Positions 15,947 through 25,201 are shown, counted from the first letter of the stretch. The stretch is DNA of 42,946 nt from Oscillospiraceae bacterium (GCA_031282245.1 JAITEB010000024.1:1-42946); one strand, 5' to 3'. The notes: generated by a model from the sequence alone, not told the origin. Made by a program: numbers and translations.

Positions 15947-16882
15947 TCACTCAAGAAACGCGTTTATCCAGGCATAGCACTTTCTCACAAGAGGAAAGCC
16001 GATAGGCTGGCTTAAAAAGCCGTGGGAAGCGCTCTCTATACGGCGAATTTCCGCCCTTCCCCCGCTTTCCTGAATCTTCAGGCCGAAGTCCTCCCCCTCG
16101 TCGCGCAAGGGGTCAAACCCCGCCGTAATCACAAGCGTGTCGGGCAGTCGCGAAAAATCCGTCGCCAGAAGCGGCGCGAAATATGGATTTATCCTGTCCG
16201 CGGCGCAGCTCTGGTATAGATCCAGATATTCGTCCACCTGTTTTGACGTCAGGAAAATATTGTCGCGGTTTTTCTTTGCGGAAATATAGGGCGTCGTCTC
16301 CAGATGCTCGTTATAGAGCGCAGGGTAAAACAAAACCTGCCTGCCAATGCGGAAATCGCCGCTGTCCCGCGCCTTAAGCGAAACAGCCGCCGCAAGGTTC
16401 CCCCCGGCGCTGTCGCCCATCAGGACAAGGCTTTCTGGCGGAAGCCCGAAAAGCCGCATTGAGTTTGTGAAATAATATTTGCAGGCCTCGTAGCAATCGT
16501 TGAAGCCCAGCGGGAATTTGTGCTCCGGCGCAAGCCGGTAGTCCACGGAAATAAGCGGGCGCGAAAGGTTCATCGCCATATGTCCGCACACGCCGCTGTA
16601 GCCGTCAATATCGCCCGTCACCCAGCCGCCGCCGTGGAAGAAGACGATCAGCCCCGCCTTAAGCGGCCTTATGGCAGGCGCAAAAAAACGCGTCCTTACA
16701 GAATTGCCGGTATAGCTTACTCTTTCGTCCTTTATCCTGTAGAAAGCCTTAAACAGATCAAAACCGCCCAGTTTTCCAAGCCCGCGCTGAAGCTTATATA
16801 CTTTTTTGATGTCTATATCAGGGCGGGGAATGGAATTCAAAGCCACTTCCAGCGCCTTGTTCACGTCCAGGTTAATTTCCAT
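15947..16882 (-). CDS. HSL-type alpha/beta-hydrolase esterase
   Basis: This is a cytoplasmic carboxylester hydrolase of the hormone-sensitive-lipase family. The oxyanion motif HGGGW (His83), the nucleophile elbow GDSAGG (Ser158), the acid in DPLRDE (Asp257) and the catalytic histidine in SHGF (His287) are all present. There is no signal peptide. The ATG at 16882 has a GGAGG ribosome site at ideal spacing and gives 311 residues. The start overlaps the TetR stop by eleven bases. Its neighbours are a regulator upstream and an acyltransferase downstream, so esterase and acyltransferase may act on the same ester in opposite directions. Confidence 0.9.
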   Translation of the reverse strand: MEINLDVNKALEVALNSIPRPDIDIKKVYKLQRGLGKLGGFDLFKAFYRIKDERVSYTGNSVRTRFFAPAIRPLKAGLIVFFHGGGWVTGDIDGYSGVCGHMAMNLSRPLISVDYRLAPEHKFPLGFNDCYEACKYYFTNSMRLFGLPPESLVLMGDSAGGNLAAAVSLKARDSGDFRIGRQVLFYPALYNEHLETTPYISAKKNRDNIFLTSKQVDEYLDLYQSCAADRINPYFAPLLATDFSRLPDTLVITAGFDPLRDEGEDFGLKIQESGGRAEIRRIESASHGFLSQPIGFPLVRKCYAWINAFLE

Positions 16883-17558
16883 CGCAAACCTCCGCCGGAA
16901 TAATTTTGACAATGCCGAGAATAAAACGCTGCACATCCCTTATCATTTTGGCTGGTATAAAAGTGACGCTGCGCCCCAGAAGGGAATGAGTTTCCATATT
17001 GATGGCGTTGAGAACCACCTGCATGAGTATTTCCGCAACTATGCGCGTGTCGAACGGCTCGACATAGCGTATATCGACGCAGCGCCTGAACCATCTCTCT
17101 ATAAATTTCACAGAATAGTCCAGGAACGTGCGGTTGAAAATTTCCCACGCATTGTCGCGGTAAAACTGCTCGGAACTAATCAGCGTAAAAGCAAAGCAGG
17201 TGAACTTATTTGCCATCCGCACAGGCTCCCGCACAATGACTTCCAAAACCTCCTCAAAACTGCAAGCCGACTGCAAGGCCGCGTCAAGCTGCCCGAAATA
17301 AAGCAGGTAAAGCTGCTCCGCGTGTTCGATAACCGCTTCCCAAAGCTTTTCCTTGCTGGGGAAATGATTGTAAAGCGAAGCCGCCTGAATTCCTATGCTG
17401 TTGGCGAGGTCTCTCAGCGAAAGCCCGCTGTAGCCTTTCTGCGCGAACATCAGGGTGGCGTACAGCAAAATTGTACTTTTGGTGTCGTTTTTGTTTCCGT
17501 CCAAAGGCAAAGGATAGCTTTTGCCCAAAATATTATAGCTCAGCTCAGAAAAATTCAC
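16872..17558 (-). CDS. TetR-family transcriptional regulator
   Basis: This is a 228-residue one-component regulator. The N-terminal helix-turn-helix is clear at about residues 28-75: YATLMFAQKGYSGLSLRDL followed by GIQAASLYNHFPSKEKL, the classic TetR recognition helix. The C-terminal ligand-binding half is divergent, as usual. The start is GTG at 17558 with GGGAG ten bases upstream. As first gene of the operon, it probably represses itself and the downstream esterase and acyltransferase genes. A candidate operator is the imperfect palindrome at 17617-17633, about 60 bases upstream. Confidence 0.92.
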   Translation of the reverse strand: MNFSELSYNILGKSYPLPLDGNKNDTKSTILLYATLMFAQKGYSGLSLRDLANSIGIQAASLYNHFPSKEKLWEAVIEHAEQLYLLYFGQLDAALQSACSFEEVLEVIVREPVRMANKFTCFAFTLISSEQFYRDNAWEIFNRTFLDYSVKFIERWFRRCVDIRYVEPFDTRIVAEILMQVVLNAINMETHSLLGRSVTFIPAKMIRDVQRFILGIVKIIPAEVCDGN

Positions 17559-18013
17559 AAAGAATAATCTCCCTTAATAACTGTTTTTATATAATTAAAA
17601 ATTAAAAAAAGCAATAGGGAGAATTTTACTCCCCAAAAAACAAAGATAAATCTGCCCTTATTATATTATTATAATAACAAACGAAAGCCCATCATGCAAG
17701 GAAATGAAAAAATATTAATTATTCTGACTAAAAAATGCCGATATTTATTCGCATATACATGCGGCGCAGGCAGTTCCGCCATGACGGTGATTTTGTTTTT
17801 TAATTTGCTTTTGGAATAATAGCCAGCCAAAAATCAAAAACTATAATGCTATCAAATCACACAAAAAGCCTGGCCAAAAATATTAAAAATTTACAAAAAA
17901 TACCGCTTGAAAATCAGTTCTGTAAATAGAATCCATCTTCGTGATTAAAGCGTTAAGTTTTTATGTGCAAAACATACATTTTTTTATAAACCCTTTTAAA
18001 ATAAAGGCATTGA
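17559..18013. other. Gene-free AT-rich stretch upstream of murA
   Basis: No gene is supported. The imperfect palindrome GGGAG-AATTTTA-CTCCC at 17617-17633 may be the TetR operator. A hairpin with CATGCGG (17758-17764) and CCG-CCATG (17776-17783), followed by a T-run at 17791-17801, may be a terminator, but no transcript start was found for it. Confidence 0.4.
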
Positions 18014-18022
18014 TGTTATAAT
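18014..18022 (+). promoter_or_regulatory. Extended -10 promoter of murA
   Basis: TGT-TATAAT, an extended -10 element, lies about 120 bases upstream of the murA start. The -35 at the expected distance is poor (TTTTAA), which the extended -10 could offset. Confidence 0.5.
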
Positions 18023-18141
18023 AATACGGTAAAAAGCGCAGGACTGATTTTATTTGCCCATATTTAGTAAACTTTATTATAGTGATTAGGCCCGCTTACA
18101 GGATAACTATATGATTAAATCTGATTAAGGAGGGTGACACA

Positions 18142-19431
18142 TTGGAAAAATTTGTTATAAAAGGCGGCTGCCGGCTTCTTGGCGAAGTTACCATCAGCGG
18201 CGCCAAAAATGCGGCCGTCGCAATTATCCCCGCCGTTATTCTTGCCGAAGAACCCTGTGTCCTCGAAAACGTACCGAATATCAACGATGTCTTTGTCATT
18301 ACTCATATATTGCACGAAATGGGAGCTGACGTAAAAATTCTCAACAAATCCACTCTGGCTATAAATTCCAGTAATATTGCCGCAAAAGAAGTTTCCTATG
18401 AGATGACAAGACATATCCGCGCGTCGTATTATCTGATGGGCGCGCTGCTGGGACGTTTTGGAAAGGCCTGCGTTTCTCTGCCCGGCGGCTGCGACTTTGG
18501 CGTGCGGCCTATTGACCAGCACATAAAGGGCTTTGAGGCGCTGGGCGCAAAGGTTTCGCTTGAGCACGGCATGGTCAGCATAGAGGCTGACGAACTTGTG
18601 GGCGGACAGGTTTTTTTTGACGTCGTTTCCGTCGGCGCCACTATGAACATCATGCTTGCCGCCGTCAAAGCCCGGGGTATGACTGTGATCGAAAACGCCG
18701 CCCGAGAGCCGCATATAGTAGATCTCGCCAATTTTTTGAACTCTATGGGCGCGGACGTCATGGGCGCGGGCACAAGCGTGATCAAAGTACGCGGCGTTCA
18801 GAAAATGCATGGCGCGTCGTACTCAATTATACCCGACCAGATCGAAGCCGGAACCTATATGGTCGCGGCGGCGGCGACGGGCGGCAACGTGCTTATCAAA
18901 AACGTGATCCCCAAGCACCTTGAGCCTATTTCAGTCCGGCTGCGCAAAATGGGCGTGATCGTTGACGAATATGACGACGCTGTGCGCGTTTTCCGCAAAG
19001 GCGGCGATGTAATGACAGTGAACGTAAAAACAATGCCGCATCCCGGTTTTCCCACCGACATGCAGCCGCAGATAACAATGCTTCTTTCTGTCGCGCAGGG
19101 CACCAGCATCGTAACCGAAGGCGTCTGGGACAACCGTTTCAGATACGTTGACGAACTGCGCCGCATGGGGGCGAAAATTCAGGTTGACGGGAAAGTCGCC
19201 GTCATAGAAGGCGTTGAAGAACTGACCGCCGCGCCGGTGCGGGCGACGGATCTGCGCGCGGGAGCCGCCATGATGATTGCGGGGCTTGTGGCAAAGGGCG
19301 TAACCGAAATAGAAGACATTTATCATATTGAGCGCGGCTATGAAGATATGCAGGGCAAACTTTCCTGCCTTGGCGCCGAAATAAAAAAAATCAACGATTT
19401 TTCCAAAAGCGCGCTTACCGCCGCTTTATAA
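18142..19431 (+). CDS. murA: UDP-N-acetylglucosamine 1-carboxyvinyltransferase
   Basis: MurA transfers enolpyruvate from phosphoenolpyruvate to UDP-GlcNAc, the first committed step of peptidoglycan synthesis in the cytoplasm. The 429-residue protein has the UDP-GlcNAc-binding Lys22-Asn23 in SGAKNAAV and the catalytic cysteine in PGGCDFGVRPID (Cys117), the residue targeted by fosfomycin. The start is TTG at 18142 behind AAGGAGGG. It stands alone on the plus strand, convergent with rlmD. Clostridia often carry two MurA paralogues; which one this is cannot be told here. Confidence 0.96.
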   Translation: MEKFVIKGGCRLLGEVTISGAKNAAVAIIPAVILAEEPCVLENVPNINDVFVITHILHEMGADVKILNKSTLAINSSNIAAKEVSYEMTRHIRASYYLMGALLGRFGKACVSLPGGCDFGVRPIDQHIKGFEALGAKVSLEHGMVSIEADELVGGQVFFDVVSVGATMNIMLAAVKARGMTVIENAAREPHIVDLANFLNSMGADVMGAGTSVIKVRGVQKMHGASYSIIPDQIEAGTYMVAAAATGGNVLIKNVIPKHLEPISVRLRKMGVIVDEYDDAVRVFRKGGDVMTVNVKTMPHPGFPTDMQPQITMLLSVAQGTSIVTEGVWDNRFRYVDELRRMGAKIQVDGKVAVIEGVEELTAAPVRATDLRAGAAMMIAGLVAKGVTEIEDIYHIERGYEDMQGKLSCLGAEIKKINDFSKSALTAAL

Positions 19432-19475
19432 ATTAACCAAAAGGTTTTGTTTTTTATAAAGGTCAGGAGGAAGCC

Positions 19476-20843
19476 TTAGTGCGCCTCCCGCGTATTTACC
19501 AGCAAAGCGACAGTCTCGATGTGCGCCGTCCTTGGGAACATGTCGACCGGCTGGATTTTAACAGTCCTGTATCCAAGCCCGCCGAAAATTTTCAAGTCCC
19601 GCGCAAGGGTCGCGCTGTCGCAGGAAATCATCACAATTTTGCCGGGGAAAAGCCGCGCCGCCGTCTCCAAAACTTCCGGCGAACAGCCCTTTCTGGGCGG
19701 GTCGAGAATAATTAAATCCGGCTTTAAACCGCGCTTTTCCAGCCCTGCGGCGGCTTCCCCCGCGTCCCCCAATATAAATTCGGCGTTTGTTATTCCGTTG
19801 AGCCAGGCGTTGCGCCGGGCATTTTCGATTGCTTCTGGGATAATCTCAACTCCGACGACTTTTTTGACCCTGCGCGCCATAGAAAGCCCGATCGTCCCCG
19901 TCCCGCAATACAAATCAAGCAGTGTTTCCCCGCCGGAAAGCTCCGCGAATTCTTCGGCGGTCTTGTAGAGCGTTTCCGCGCCGCCATGGTTCACCTGATA
20001 GAACGAAGGCGGCGAAAGATTGAACTCAAGACCGCAAAGCCAGTCTTTTATGCTGCCGTCGCCCAAAAGGTTTATATATTTTTTGCCGAGAATCACGTTT
20101 GTTTTTTCCCGGTTTATATTAAGAACAATTGTTTTTATATCGGGAAATCTTCCCGTCAGCCGCGAGACAAGTTCGTTCCGCATGGGCAGGCAGGTTCCGT
20201 TAGCCACTATACATACGGCAATTTCTCCGCTTGCCTCTCCATATCGTATATACAAATGCCGCAAAAGCCCGGTATGCTTTGTCTCGTCATACGCTGAAAT
20301 TTTATACTGTCCCGCAAAATTGCAAAATTCCCCCGCAATTTGCGCAAAAATCCCCGGCTGAAGCGCACATTCCGGGCAATTGATAAGGCGGTGGCTTCTC
20401 TTTGCAAAAAAACCCGTTATTATTTTGCCGCTTTCTCCCAGCCCGATGGGATACTGCGCCTTGTTGCGATAGGCGTTTTCTTTCGGGGAGGGGATAACGG
20501 GCAAAACCGGCGCGTCAAGCGCGCCGATTTTTTTCAGGTTTTCCCGGACAAAGCTTTCTTTTATTTTCAGTTCGGCGGCATAGGAGACATGCCGGAAACA
20601 GCAGCCCCCGCACTTTTTATAAACCGGGCAGTCAGGCTTTATTCTGTCGGGAGAGGGGCGCAGAATCTCCAGTAAAATCGCAAAGGCAAAGCTCTTGTTT
20701 GCCTTTGCGATTTTGACTTTCGCCAGATCGCCCGGAGCGGTTTCCGGGACGAAAACCGCAAATCCTTCGTCCGTGCGGCCAACGCCGTTTCCTTCACCGG
20801 TCATGCCGCTGATTTTTATTATATATTCCTGGTTTTTCTTCAA
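19476..20843 (-). CDS. rlmD: 23S rRNA (uracil-C5)-methyltransferase, RumA/RlmD family
   Basis: This S-adenosylmethionine-dependent enzyme methylates a uracil in 23S rRNA (U1939 in E. coli numbering, or U747 for the paralogous RlmCD). An N-terminal TRAM domain (residues about 1-60) is followed by the iron-sulfur motif CPVYKKCGGC plus a further CPECA. The methyltransferase core has LDLYCGTGTIG, LDPPRKGC and the catalytic cysteine in ISCDSATLARD. Length is 455 residues, ATG start. It lies 21 bases after pncB on the minus strand, so the two are probably co-transcribed. The exact target uracil is uncertain because Firmicutes have several homologues. Confidence 0.92.
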   Translation of the reverse strand: MKKNQEYIIKISGMTGEGNGVGRTDEGFAVFVPETAPGDLAKVKIAKANKSFAFAILLEILRPSPDRIKPDCPVYKKCGGCCFRHVSYAAELKIKESFVRENLKKIGALDAPVLPVIPSPKENAYRNKAQYPIGLGESGKIITGFFAKRSHRLINCPECALQPGIFAQIAGEFCNFAGQYKISAYDETKHTGLLRHLYIRYGEASGEIAVCIVANGTCLPMRNELVSRLTGRFPDIKTIVLNINREKTNVILGKKYINLLGDGSIKDWLCGLEFNLSPPSFYQVNHGGAETLYKTAEEFAELSGGETLLDLYCGTGTIGLSMARRVKKVVGVEIIPEAIENARRNAWLNGITNAEFILGDAGEAAAGLEKRGLKPDLIILDPPRKGCSPEVLETAARLFPGKIVMISCDSATLARDLKIFGGLGYRTVKIQPVDMFPRTAHIETVALLVNTREAH

Positions 20844-20864
20844 AATTTATCCCCGTTTGGCATA

Positions 20865-22325
20865 TCACGCCCTTCGGCCATTGTGGGAAAGCGTCGAGTA
20901 TTTCAAGTCCCAAAGCCCCTGCGACAAATCCACATAATATTTGTGCGGAAACTCAAAACGCTTGACCTCTTCCCACAGCGAAGCGACTTCCAGCGCGCAG
21001 TAGTTTTTAATTTCCTCCAGCGAAGGCAGTTTGCAGGCAAGCCTGCCCTTGTCGAAAACACGCACGTAAAGCGGCCGCGCCGTAATATTTTCGAGCGCCT
21101 TTTTCTTCCAGGTATTTACAGGATCAAAAATCGTGAAACCGTTTGAGACATTGATTTTTTCGTTGTAAAGCGCGATTAAATCCGCCTGGGCCGCGCCGCT
21201 GTCTTTGCTGTAAAACCTGTAAAGCGATTTAAAGCCCGGCGTGGTTATTTTCTCGACAGTTTCGCTGATTTTTATTTTGGGGATATAGTCGCCGCTTTTT
21301 TCCACCGCGACAAGTTTATACACTCCGCCGAAAACAGGGTTGCTTTTGGAGGTGATCAGATTCTCGCCCACGCCGAAGCTGTCAACTTTTGCCTGCTGCA
21401 AAAGCAAATCCCGGATTATATACTCGTCCAGCGAATTTGAAGCGACAATCTGCACGTCGGGATAGCCCGCCTCGTCCAGCATTTTTCGCGTCTTTTTGGA
21501 AAGATAGGCGATATCGCCGCTGTCTATCCGGACGGCCCTGGGGCGGCGGCCCAGCGGCTTCAGCACTTCGTCAAAGGTTTTAATTGCGTTTGGCACGCCC
21601 GAATTTATCACGTTGTATGTGTCGATAAGCAAAACGCAGGAGTTTGGATAGATTTTTGCGTAGGTTTTAAACGCCTCCAGTTCCGTGTCAAAAGACTGAA
21701 CCCAGCTGTGCGCCATTGTCCCGGAAACGGGAATGTCGAATTTAAGCCCGGAAAGCGTGCAGGAAGTGGACGCGCAGCCCGCGATATAGGCCGCGCGCGC
21801 GCCGTAAACCGCCGCGCTGTAGCCGTGAGCGCGCCTTGCGCCGAACTCGAACACGTTTTTCCCCGCCGCCGCCCGGACTATCCGGCTTGTCTTTGTCGCT
21901 ATAAGCGACTGGTGGTTGATTGTGACAAGCAGCATGGTTTCAAGCATCTGCGCCTGAATGATCGGGCCTTTGACCACGACGAGAGGCTCGTTTGGAAAAA
22001 CCGGCGTTCCTTCCGGAATTGCCCAAACGTCGCAGGTGAACTTGAAGTTTTCCAGATATTTTAAGAAATCCTTGCCGAAAAGCTTTTGCGAACGCAGATA
22101 TTCTATATCTTCACCGCTGAAATTAAGCCCGCGCATGTATTCGACAGCCTGTTCCAGGCCGGCGGCAATGGCGAAGCCGCCATTATCCGGTATTCTCCTG
22201 AAAAACAGGTCGAAAACGACGACTTTATCGGCCATCCCGTTTTGCAGATAGCCGTTCGACATAGTAAGCTCATAGAAATCCGCAAGCATGGTCAGATTTG
22301 TTTCGCTGGTTAAATTTACGCTCAT
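20865..22325 (-). CDS. pncB: Nicotinate phosphoribosyltransferase
   Basis: This enzyme makes nicotinate mononucleotide from nicotinate and phosphoribosyl pyrophosphate in the NAD salvage pathway. The 486-residue length and the long PncB form typical of Firmicutes fit. Family landmarks include the N-terminal LTMLADFYELTMSNGY, the FEFGARRAHG phosphoribosyl-binding region, SGTMAHSWVQSF, and VRIDSGDIAYL. The ATG has a GGGGAG ribosome site. It sits between the DnaD-like gene upstream and rlmD downstream on the same strand. Confidence 0.95.
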   Translation of the reverse strand: MSVNLTSETNLTMLADFYELTMSNGYLQNGMADKVVVFDLFFRRIPDNGGFAIAAGLEQAVEYMRGLNFSGEDIEYLRSQKLFGKDFLKYLENFKFTCDVWAIPEGTPVFPNEPLVVVKGPIIQAQMLETMLLVTINHQSLIATKTSRIVRAAAGKNVFEFGARRAHGYSAAVYGARAAYIAGCASTSCTLSGLKFDIPVSGTMAHSWVQSFDTELEAFKTYAKIYPNSCVLLIDTYNVINSGVPNAIKTFDEVLKPLGRRPRAVRIDSGDIAYLSKKTRKMLDEAGYPDVQIVASNSLDEYIIRDLLLQQAKVDSFGVGENLITSKSNPVFGGVYKLVAVEKSGDYIPKIKISETVEKITTPGFKSLYRFYSKDSGAAQADLIALYNEKINVSNGFTIFDPVNTWKKKALENITARPLYVRVFDKGRLACKLPSLEEIKNYCALEVASLWEEVKRFEFPHKYYVDLSQGLWDLKYSTLSHNGRRA

Positions 22326-22364
22326 GTTTATTCACTCCCCGAACAGCTTTATTAAGCTTAACCC

Positions 22365-23432
22365 TTACAGTTCCGGCATATAAAACAGGCTGTTGCGCTT
22401 AAGCTCTTCCAAATCATAAGAGGCGTTGCTATACTTCCGCTCGCCCGCAGAAGGATTTTGTCCGCCGCCGCTTTTGCTCCTGAACTCGCCGTCAATGGCC
22501 GAAACTTCCTCCGGCGTCCGTATGTTCTTCTCGTTCCAGTCCGTCAGAATAGAATCCATGTAACTAAAAGAAAGCTTGCCGGTTCTGTCCACAGTTTTAT
22601 CATAAGCCAGTTTTATCATGTCAAAGCTCATCTTGAATTCGTCAATCCATTTTTCAAGCCGGGCTTCCTCCGTTGGGGACGAGGCCCGCCCGCTTATTCC
22701 CATTGCGGAACGTATGCGGTTTTTGGCCTGATGCACCTCGTCGCTGTGCATGATATAAGCCTCGGCCTTTTCGTGGGTGTCAATGCCCCTGTCGTGGAAT
22801 TCCTTCGCTTTTTCTTTGATTCGCGCGGGGCTTGCCCTTCCCGTGGATTTGCAGAAATGCACCAGCATAAGTATCATATCAATCGGCATTTCGTAAAAAT
22901 CATACAAAACAACAAGCGCAAGCAAAAGTTCGTCCTTAACCGTTTTTCCAAGCAGCTTTCCAACTTCGGCCGAAAGAAAGCGTATCGCCTCGCTTTGGCG
23001 GTAGCGTCTCAGGGCTTCCTCACCGGTCATTGCGGGAGCGCCGCCGCTGATTATTTTCACGTTATCGGCCACTTGTATAAACGGTTTTTCTTCCGCAGGG
23101 GCTTTTTTTTCCGGCAAAACCGGCGGGGGCAGAACGACGGGAGCTTCCTTTTCTTCTGTTTCGTATATTCTGCTTTCGATTGCGACAGACGAACGCCCTT
23201 CGCTGAGAATCCCAAGCTCCGCCCAGAAATCCAGAGAATCTTTTATCTGCGGCTCCGACAAACCTGTTGCGGCGGAAATTTCTTTTGCCGAGCGCCTTTC
23301 CCCGCTGTGGCGGAGCAGATACAGCAAAAGCTTTAAAACGTCGCCGTTGCAGAGTTTCAGCTGGTTGTCGACTATACTGCTGGGAACGGCAAAAACGCCT
23401 CCATAGAGACTCATGTCAATATTATAATCCAC
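22365..23432 (-). CDS. DnaD-domain replication protein
   Basis: DnaD-family proteins help load the replicative helicase in Firmicutes. The 355-residue protein has an N-terminal winged-helix-like region (SAKEISAATGLSEPQIKD), then a Pro/Glu-rich linker around residues 95-125, and two DnaB_2/DnaD C-terminal repeats, the last with the family block KLSFSYMDSILTDWNEKNI. The ATG starts 24 bases after the terminator at 23457-23493. Whether this is the primosomal DnaD or a paralogue cannot be decided from sequence alone. Confidence 0.9.
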   Translation of the reverse strand: MDYNIDMSLYGGVFAVPSSIVDNQLKLCNGDVLKLLLYLLRHSGERRSAKEISAATGLSEPQIKDSLDFWAELGILSEGRSSVAIESRIYETEEKEAPVVLPPPVLPEKKAPAEEKPFIQVADNVKIISGGAPAMTGEEALRRYRQSEAIRFLSAEVGKLLGKTVKDELLLALVVLYDFYEMPIDMILMLVHFCKSTGRASPARIKEKAKEFHDRGIDTHEKAEAYIMHSDEVHQAKNRIRSAMGISGRASSPTEEARLEKWIDEFKMSFDMIKLAYDKTVDRTGKLSFSYMDSILTDWNEKNIRTPEEVSAIDGEFRSKSGGGQNPSAGERKYSNASYDLEELKRNSLFYMPEL

Positions 23433-23456
23433 TTTCTCGCCCTCTGAAAAATTATT

Positions 23457-23493
23457 CTGTGCGGGTTGCCGGCTTTACCGGCGTCCCGCACAG
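23457..23493 (-). terminator. Terminator of the coaX/ECF transcription unit
   Basis: CTGTGCGGG (23457-23465) pairs with CCCGCACAG (23485-23493). Inside it, GCCGG (23468-23472) pairs with CCGGC (23478-23482). On the minus strand AATAATTTTTC follows, a fair U-tract. It separates the ECF gene from the DnaD-like gene. Confidence 0.7.
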
Positions 23494-23523
23494 GTAAATT
23501 CTATCACAGTCCAAAAGGGAAAA

Positions 23524-24219
23524 TCATTCGGCTTTTTGGCGCCTGTCCAAAAAAGCAAGAATCGCCCTTCCGACAATCAAAATGATAATCCCCGCGCTGA
23601 TTGCCTCAATCACGCCGTTGACGCCGACAACGGATGTGACGACGTAACTCAGAAGCTGTGTGAAGTTCCTCCCTGTCGCGCTTGCGTACTGCTTTCCAAA
23701 AAAAACGCAAATTCCGGACATGACAAGAACAGTGTTTGTCAAAGAACCGGCGACGCCCGCCAAGACAAGCGCGACGGAGCTTCTCGTCATAGACAGCTTA
23801 CGCGGCTTTTCGGCCGGGCCAGGCACAAGCGCCCTGTAGACACAGGCCGCGACGACGCCTATCAGAATGCGCGGCGCAAAACAGATAAAAATGCTCCAGA
23901 AATTCCCTTTGTAGTCCGCGGAAAAACTATAAAAAGGGGTGAACACAAAAGATGTAATCGTCGGCTCAAGCGTATTTTTCAAAAAAGAAGTCAGGCCGAA
24001 AACAAAGCCCATAAACGCGCCTTCGGCGGGACCAAAGGCGATGGCGGCCAGTATAACCGGGATGTGCATGGTTGTCGCCCGCATGAATCCCAGCGGGATA
24101 TAACCAAGGGGCGTAAAGAACAAAAGCATTTCGACGGCGACCAGAATTGAAAGCTGCACCAGTTTTACAACATTGAATTTTTTTGCCGAAGTTCTTGTTT
24201 GTGTTTCAGTCTTTGACAT
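23524..24219 (-). CDS. ECF transporter S component, probably for pantothenate
   Basis: This 231-residue protein with about six hydrophobic segments is the substrate-binding subunit of an energy-coupling-factor vitamin importer. FMRATTMHIPVILAAIAFGP, with its short AIAFGPAEGAFMGFVFG helix, matches the S-component fold. It lies directly downstream of coaX, which phosphorylates pantothenate, so pantothenate (PanT-like) is the most likely substrate; this rests on gene order. The EcfA and EcfT subunits are not in the window and would be shared. The ATG has AGGAGG at good spacing. Confidence 0.85.
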   Translation of the reverse strand: MSKTETQTRTSAKKFNVVKLVQLSILVAVEMLLFFTPLGYIPLGFMRATTMHIPVILAAIAFGPAEGAFMGFVFGLTSFLKNTLEPTITSFVFTPFYSFSADYKGNFWSIFICFAPRILIGVVAACVYRALVPGPAEKPRKLSMTRSSVALVLAGVAGSLTNTVLVMSGICVFFGKQYASATGRNFTQLLSYVVTSVVGVNGVIEAISAGIIILIVGRAILAFLDRRQKAE

Positions 24220-24292
24220 AGTAAATCCTCCTGACTACTGCTCCGCTGTTTTTCTTTGCGGATGCAATGCCTGTCAATTTAATTTTTTCCGG

Positions 24293-25072
24293 CTAATTTT
24301 CTGCGTGGGAATTTTTTTTGTAGATCTCATAAAGCCCTTTCAAAATCAGGTCGCTGTCCAATATGATCTTTTGTCTGCAGTGCGGGATAATGGCCGAGGC
24401 GACCCCTCCCGTGGCGATAGCTTCGGTTTCTTCTCCCAGTTCCCGGCGGTAAAGCTCAATCATTCCATCAACTGTCGCGGCCGTGCCATAGATAATCCCG
24501 GAACGCATGGAATCCACCGTGTTTGTCCCCACAAGCGGCGGCGTCGCGCCGTCCAGCCCGATATGGGGAAGCTGCGCGGTTTTTGCGGCCAGCGCGTCAA
24601 GAGAGATGTTCACACCCGGCATAATCGAAGTTCCCGCAAAGACCCCGCCTTTTTTGACGGCGGAAAATTTTGTCGCGGTGCCCAGGTCGGCAATCACGCA
24701 GGGCAGGCGGTAATGCGCCGCCGCGCCCGCCGCCGCGCAGACAAAATCGCTGCCCAAAACGGAAGGGTTGTCCGTCTGGATATTAATCCCGGTCTTTATC
24801 CCGGAAGAAACAAGCAGCATACGGCACTTAAGCAGGCTTCTGCATGAATCGCGCAGGACATTTGTCAGCTTGGGCACAACCGACGATATAATGCCGCCGG
24901 AAAATCCGCCTGCGCTCAGCCCGTTAATGCCAAGGATACTGCTTATTGTGACGGCGTATTCGTCGCCGGTACTTATGGCGTTTGTGTGCAGGCGTGAAAC
25001 CAGCGCGAGTTTGCCGCCGTCAAATATGCCCATAACGATATTTGAGTTGCCAATATCCAGTGTGAGAATCAA
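24293..25072 (-). CDS. coaX: Type III pantothenate kinase
   Basis: CoaX phosphorylates pantothenate, the first step of coenzyme A synthesis, and is insensitive to feedback by CoA. The 259-residue protein has the ASKHA-fold nucleotide-binding N-terminus LDIGNSNIVMG, the catalytic aspartate region in VIADLGTATKFS, and GVFAGTSIMPGVNIS. The start is TTG at 25072; the ribosome site is only GGGGGC, so translation may be weak. It is followed after 73 bases by the ECF S component, with which it probably forms a pantothenate uptake-and-trapping unit. Confidence 0.94.
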   Translation of the reverse strand: MILTLDIGNSNIVMGIFDGGKLALVSRLHTNAISTGDEYAVTISSILGINGLSAGGFSGGIISSVVPKLTNVLRDSCRSLLKCRMLLVSSGIKTGINIQTDNPSVLGSDFVCAAAGAAAHYRLPCVIADLGTATKFSAVKKGGVFAGTSIMPGVNISLDALAAKTAQLPHIGLDGATPPLVGTNTVDSMRSGIIYGTAATVDGMIELYRRELGEETEAIATGGVASAIIPHCRQKIILDSDLILKGLYEIYKKNSHAEN

Positions 25073-25169
25073 TTTTTTGCGCCCCCAAGATTCCCGCCGG
25101 CCCAGCGGCAGGTTGGTTTTTATAGTATATCAGATTATCGGGCTAAAAAAAAGTGTTTTTTTTAAATAT

Positions 25170-25201
25170 GCAGGGGGAAACCATAAGTGGCTTCCCCCTG
25201 C
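25170..25201 (-). terminator. Hairpin between ypeB and coaX
   Basis: A ten-base stem, GCAGGGGGAA (25170-25179) with TTCCCCCTGC (25192-25201), is extended by CCA/TGG inside. The U-tract on the minus strand is poor. The sequence CTTCCCCCTG also recurs at 25252-25261, just after the ypeB stop, as a direct repeat. Confidence 0.5.

Noticed and set aside
16806-17567. 253-codon plus-strand frame opposite the TetR gene
   Set aside because: The TetR helix-turn-helix is on the other strand; this frame resembles nothing.
22458-23336. 292-codon plus-strand frame opposite the DnaD-like gene
   Set aside because: Antisense to a recognised gene; composition is that of a shadow frame.
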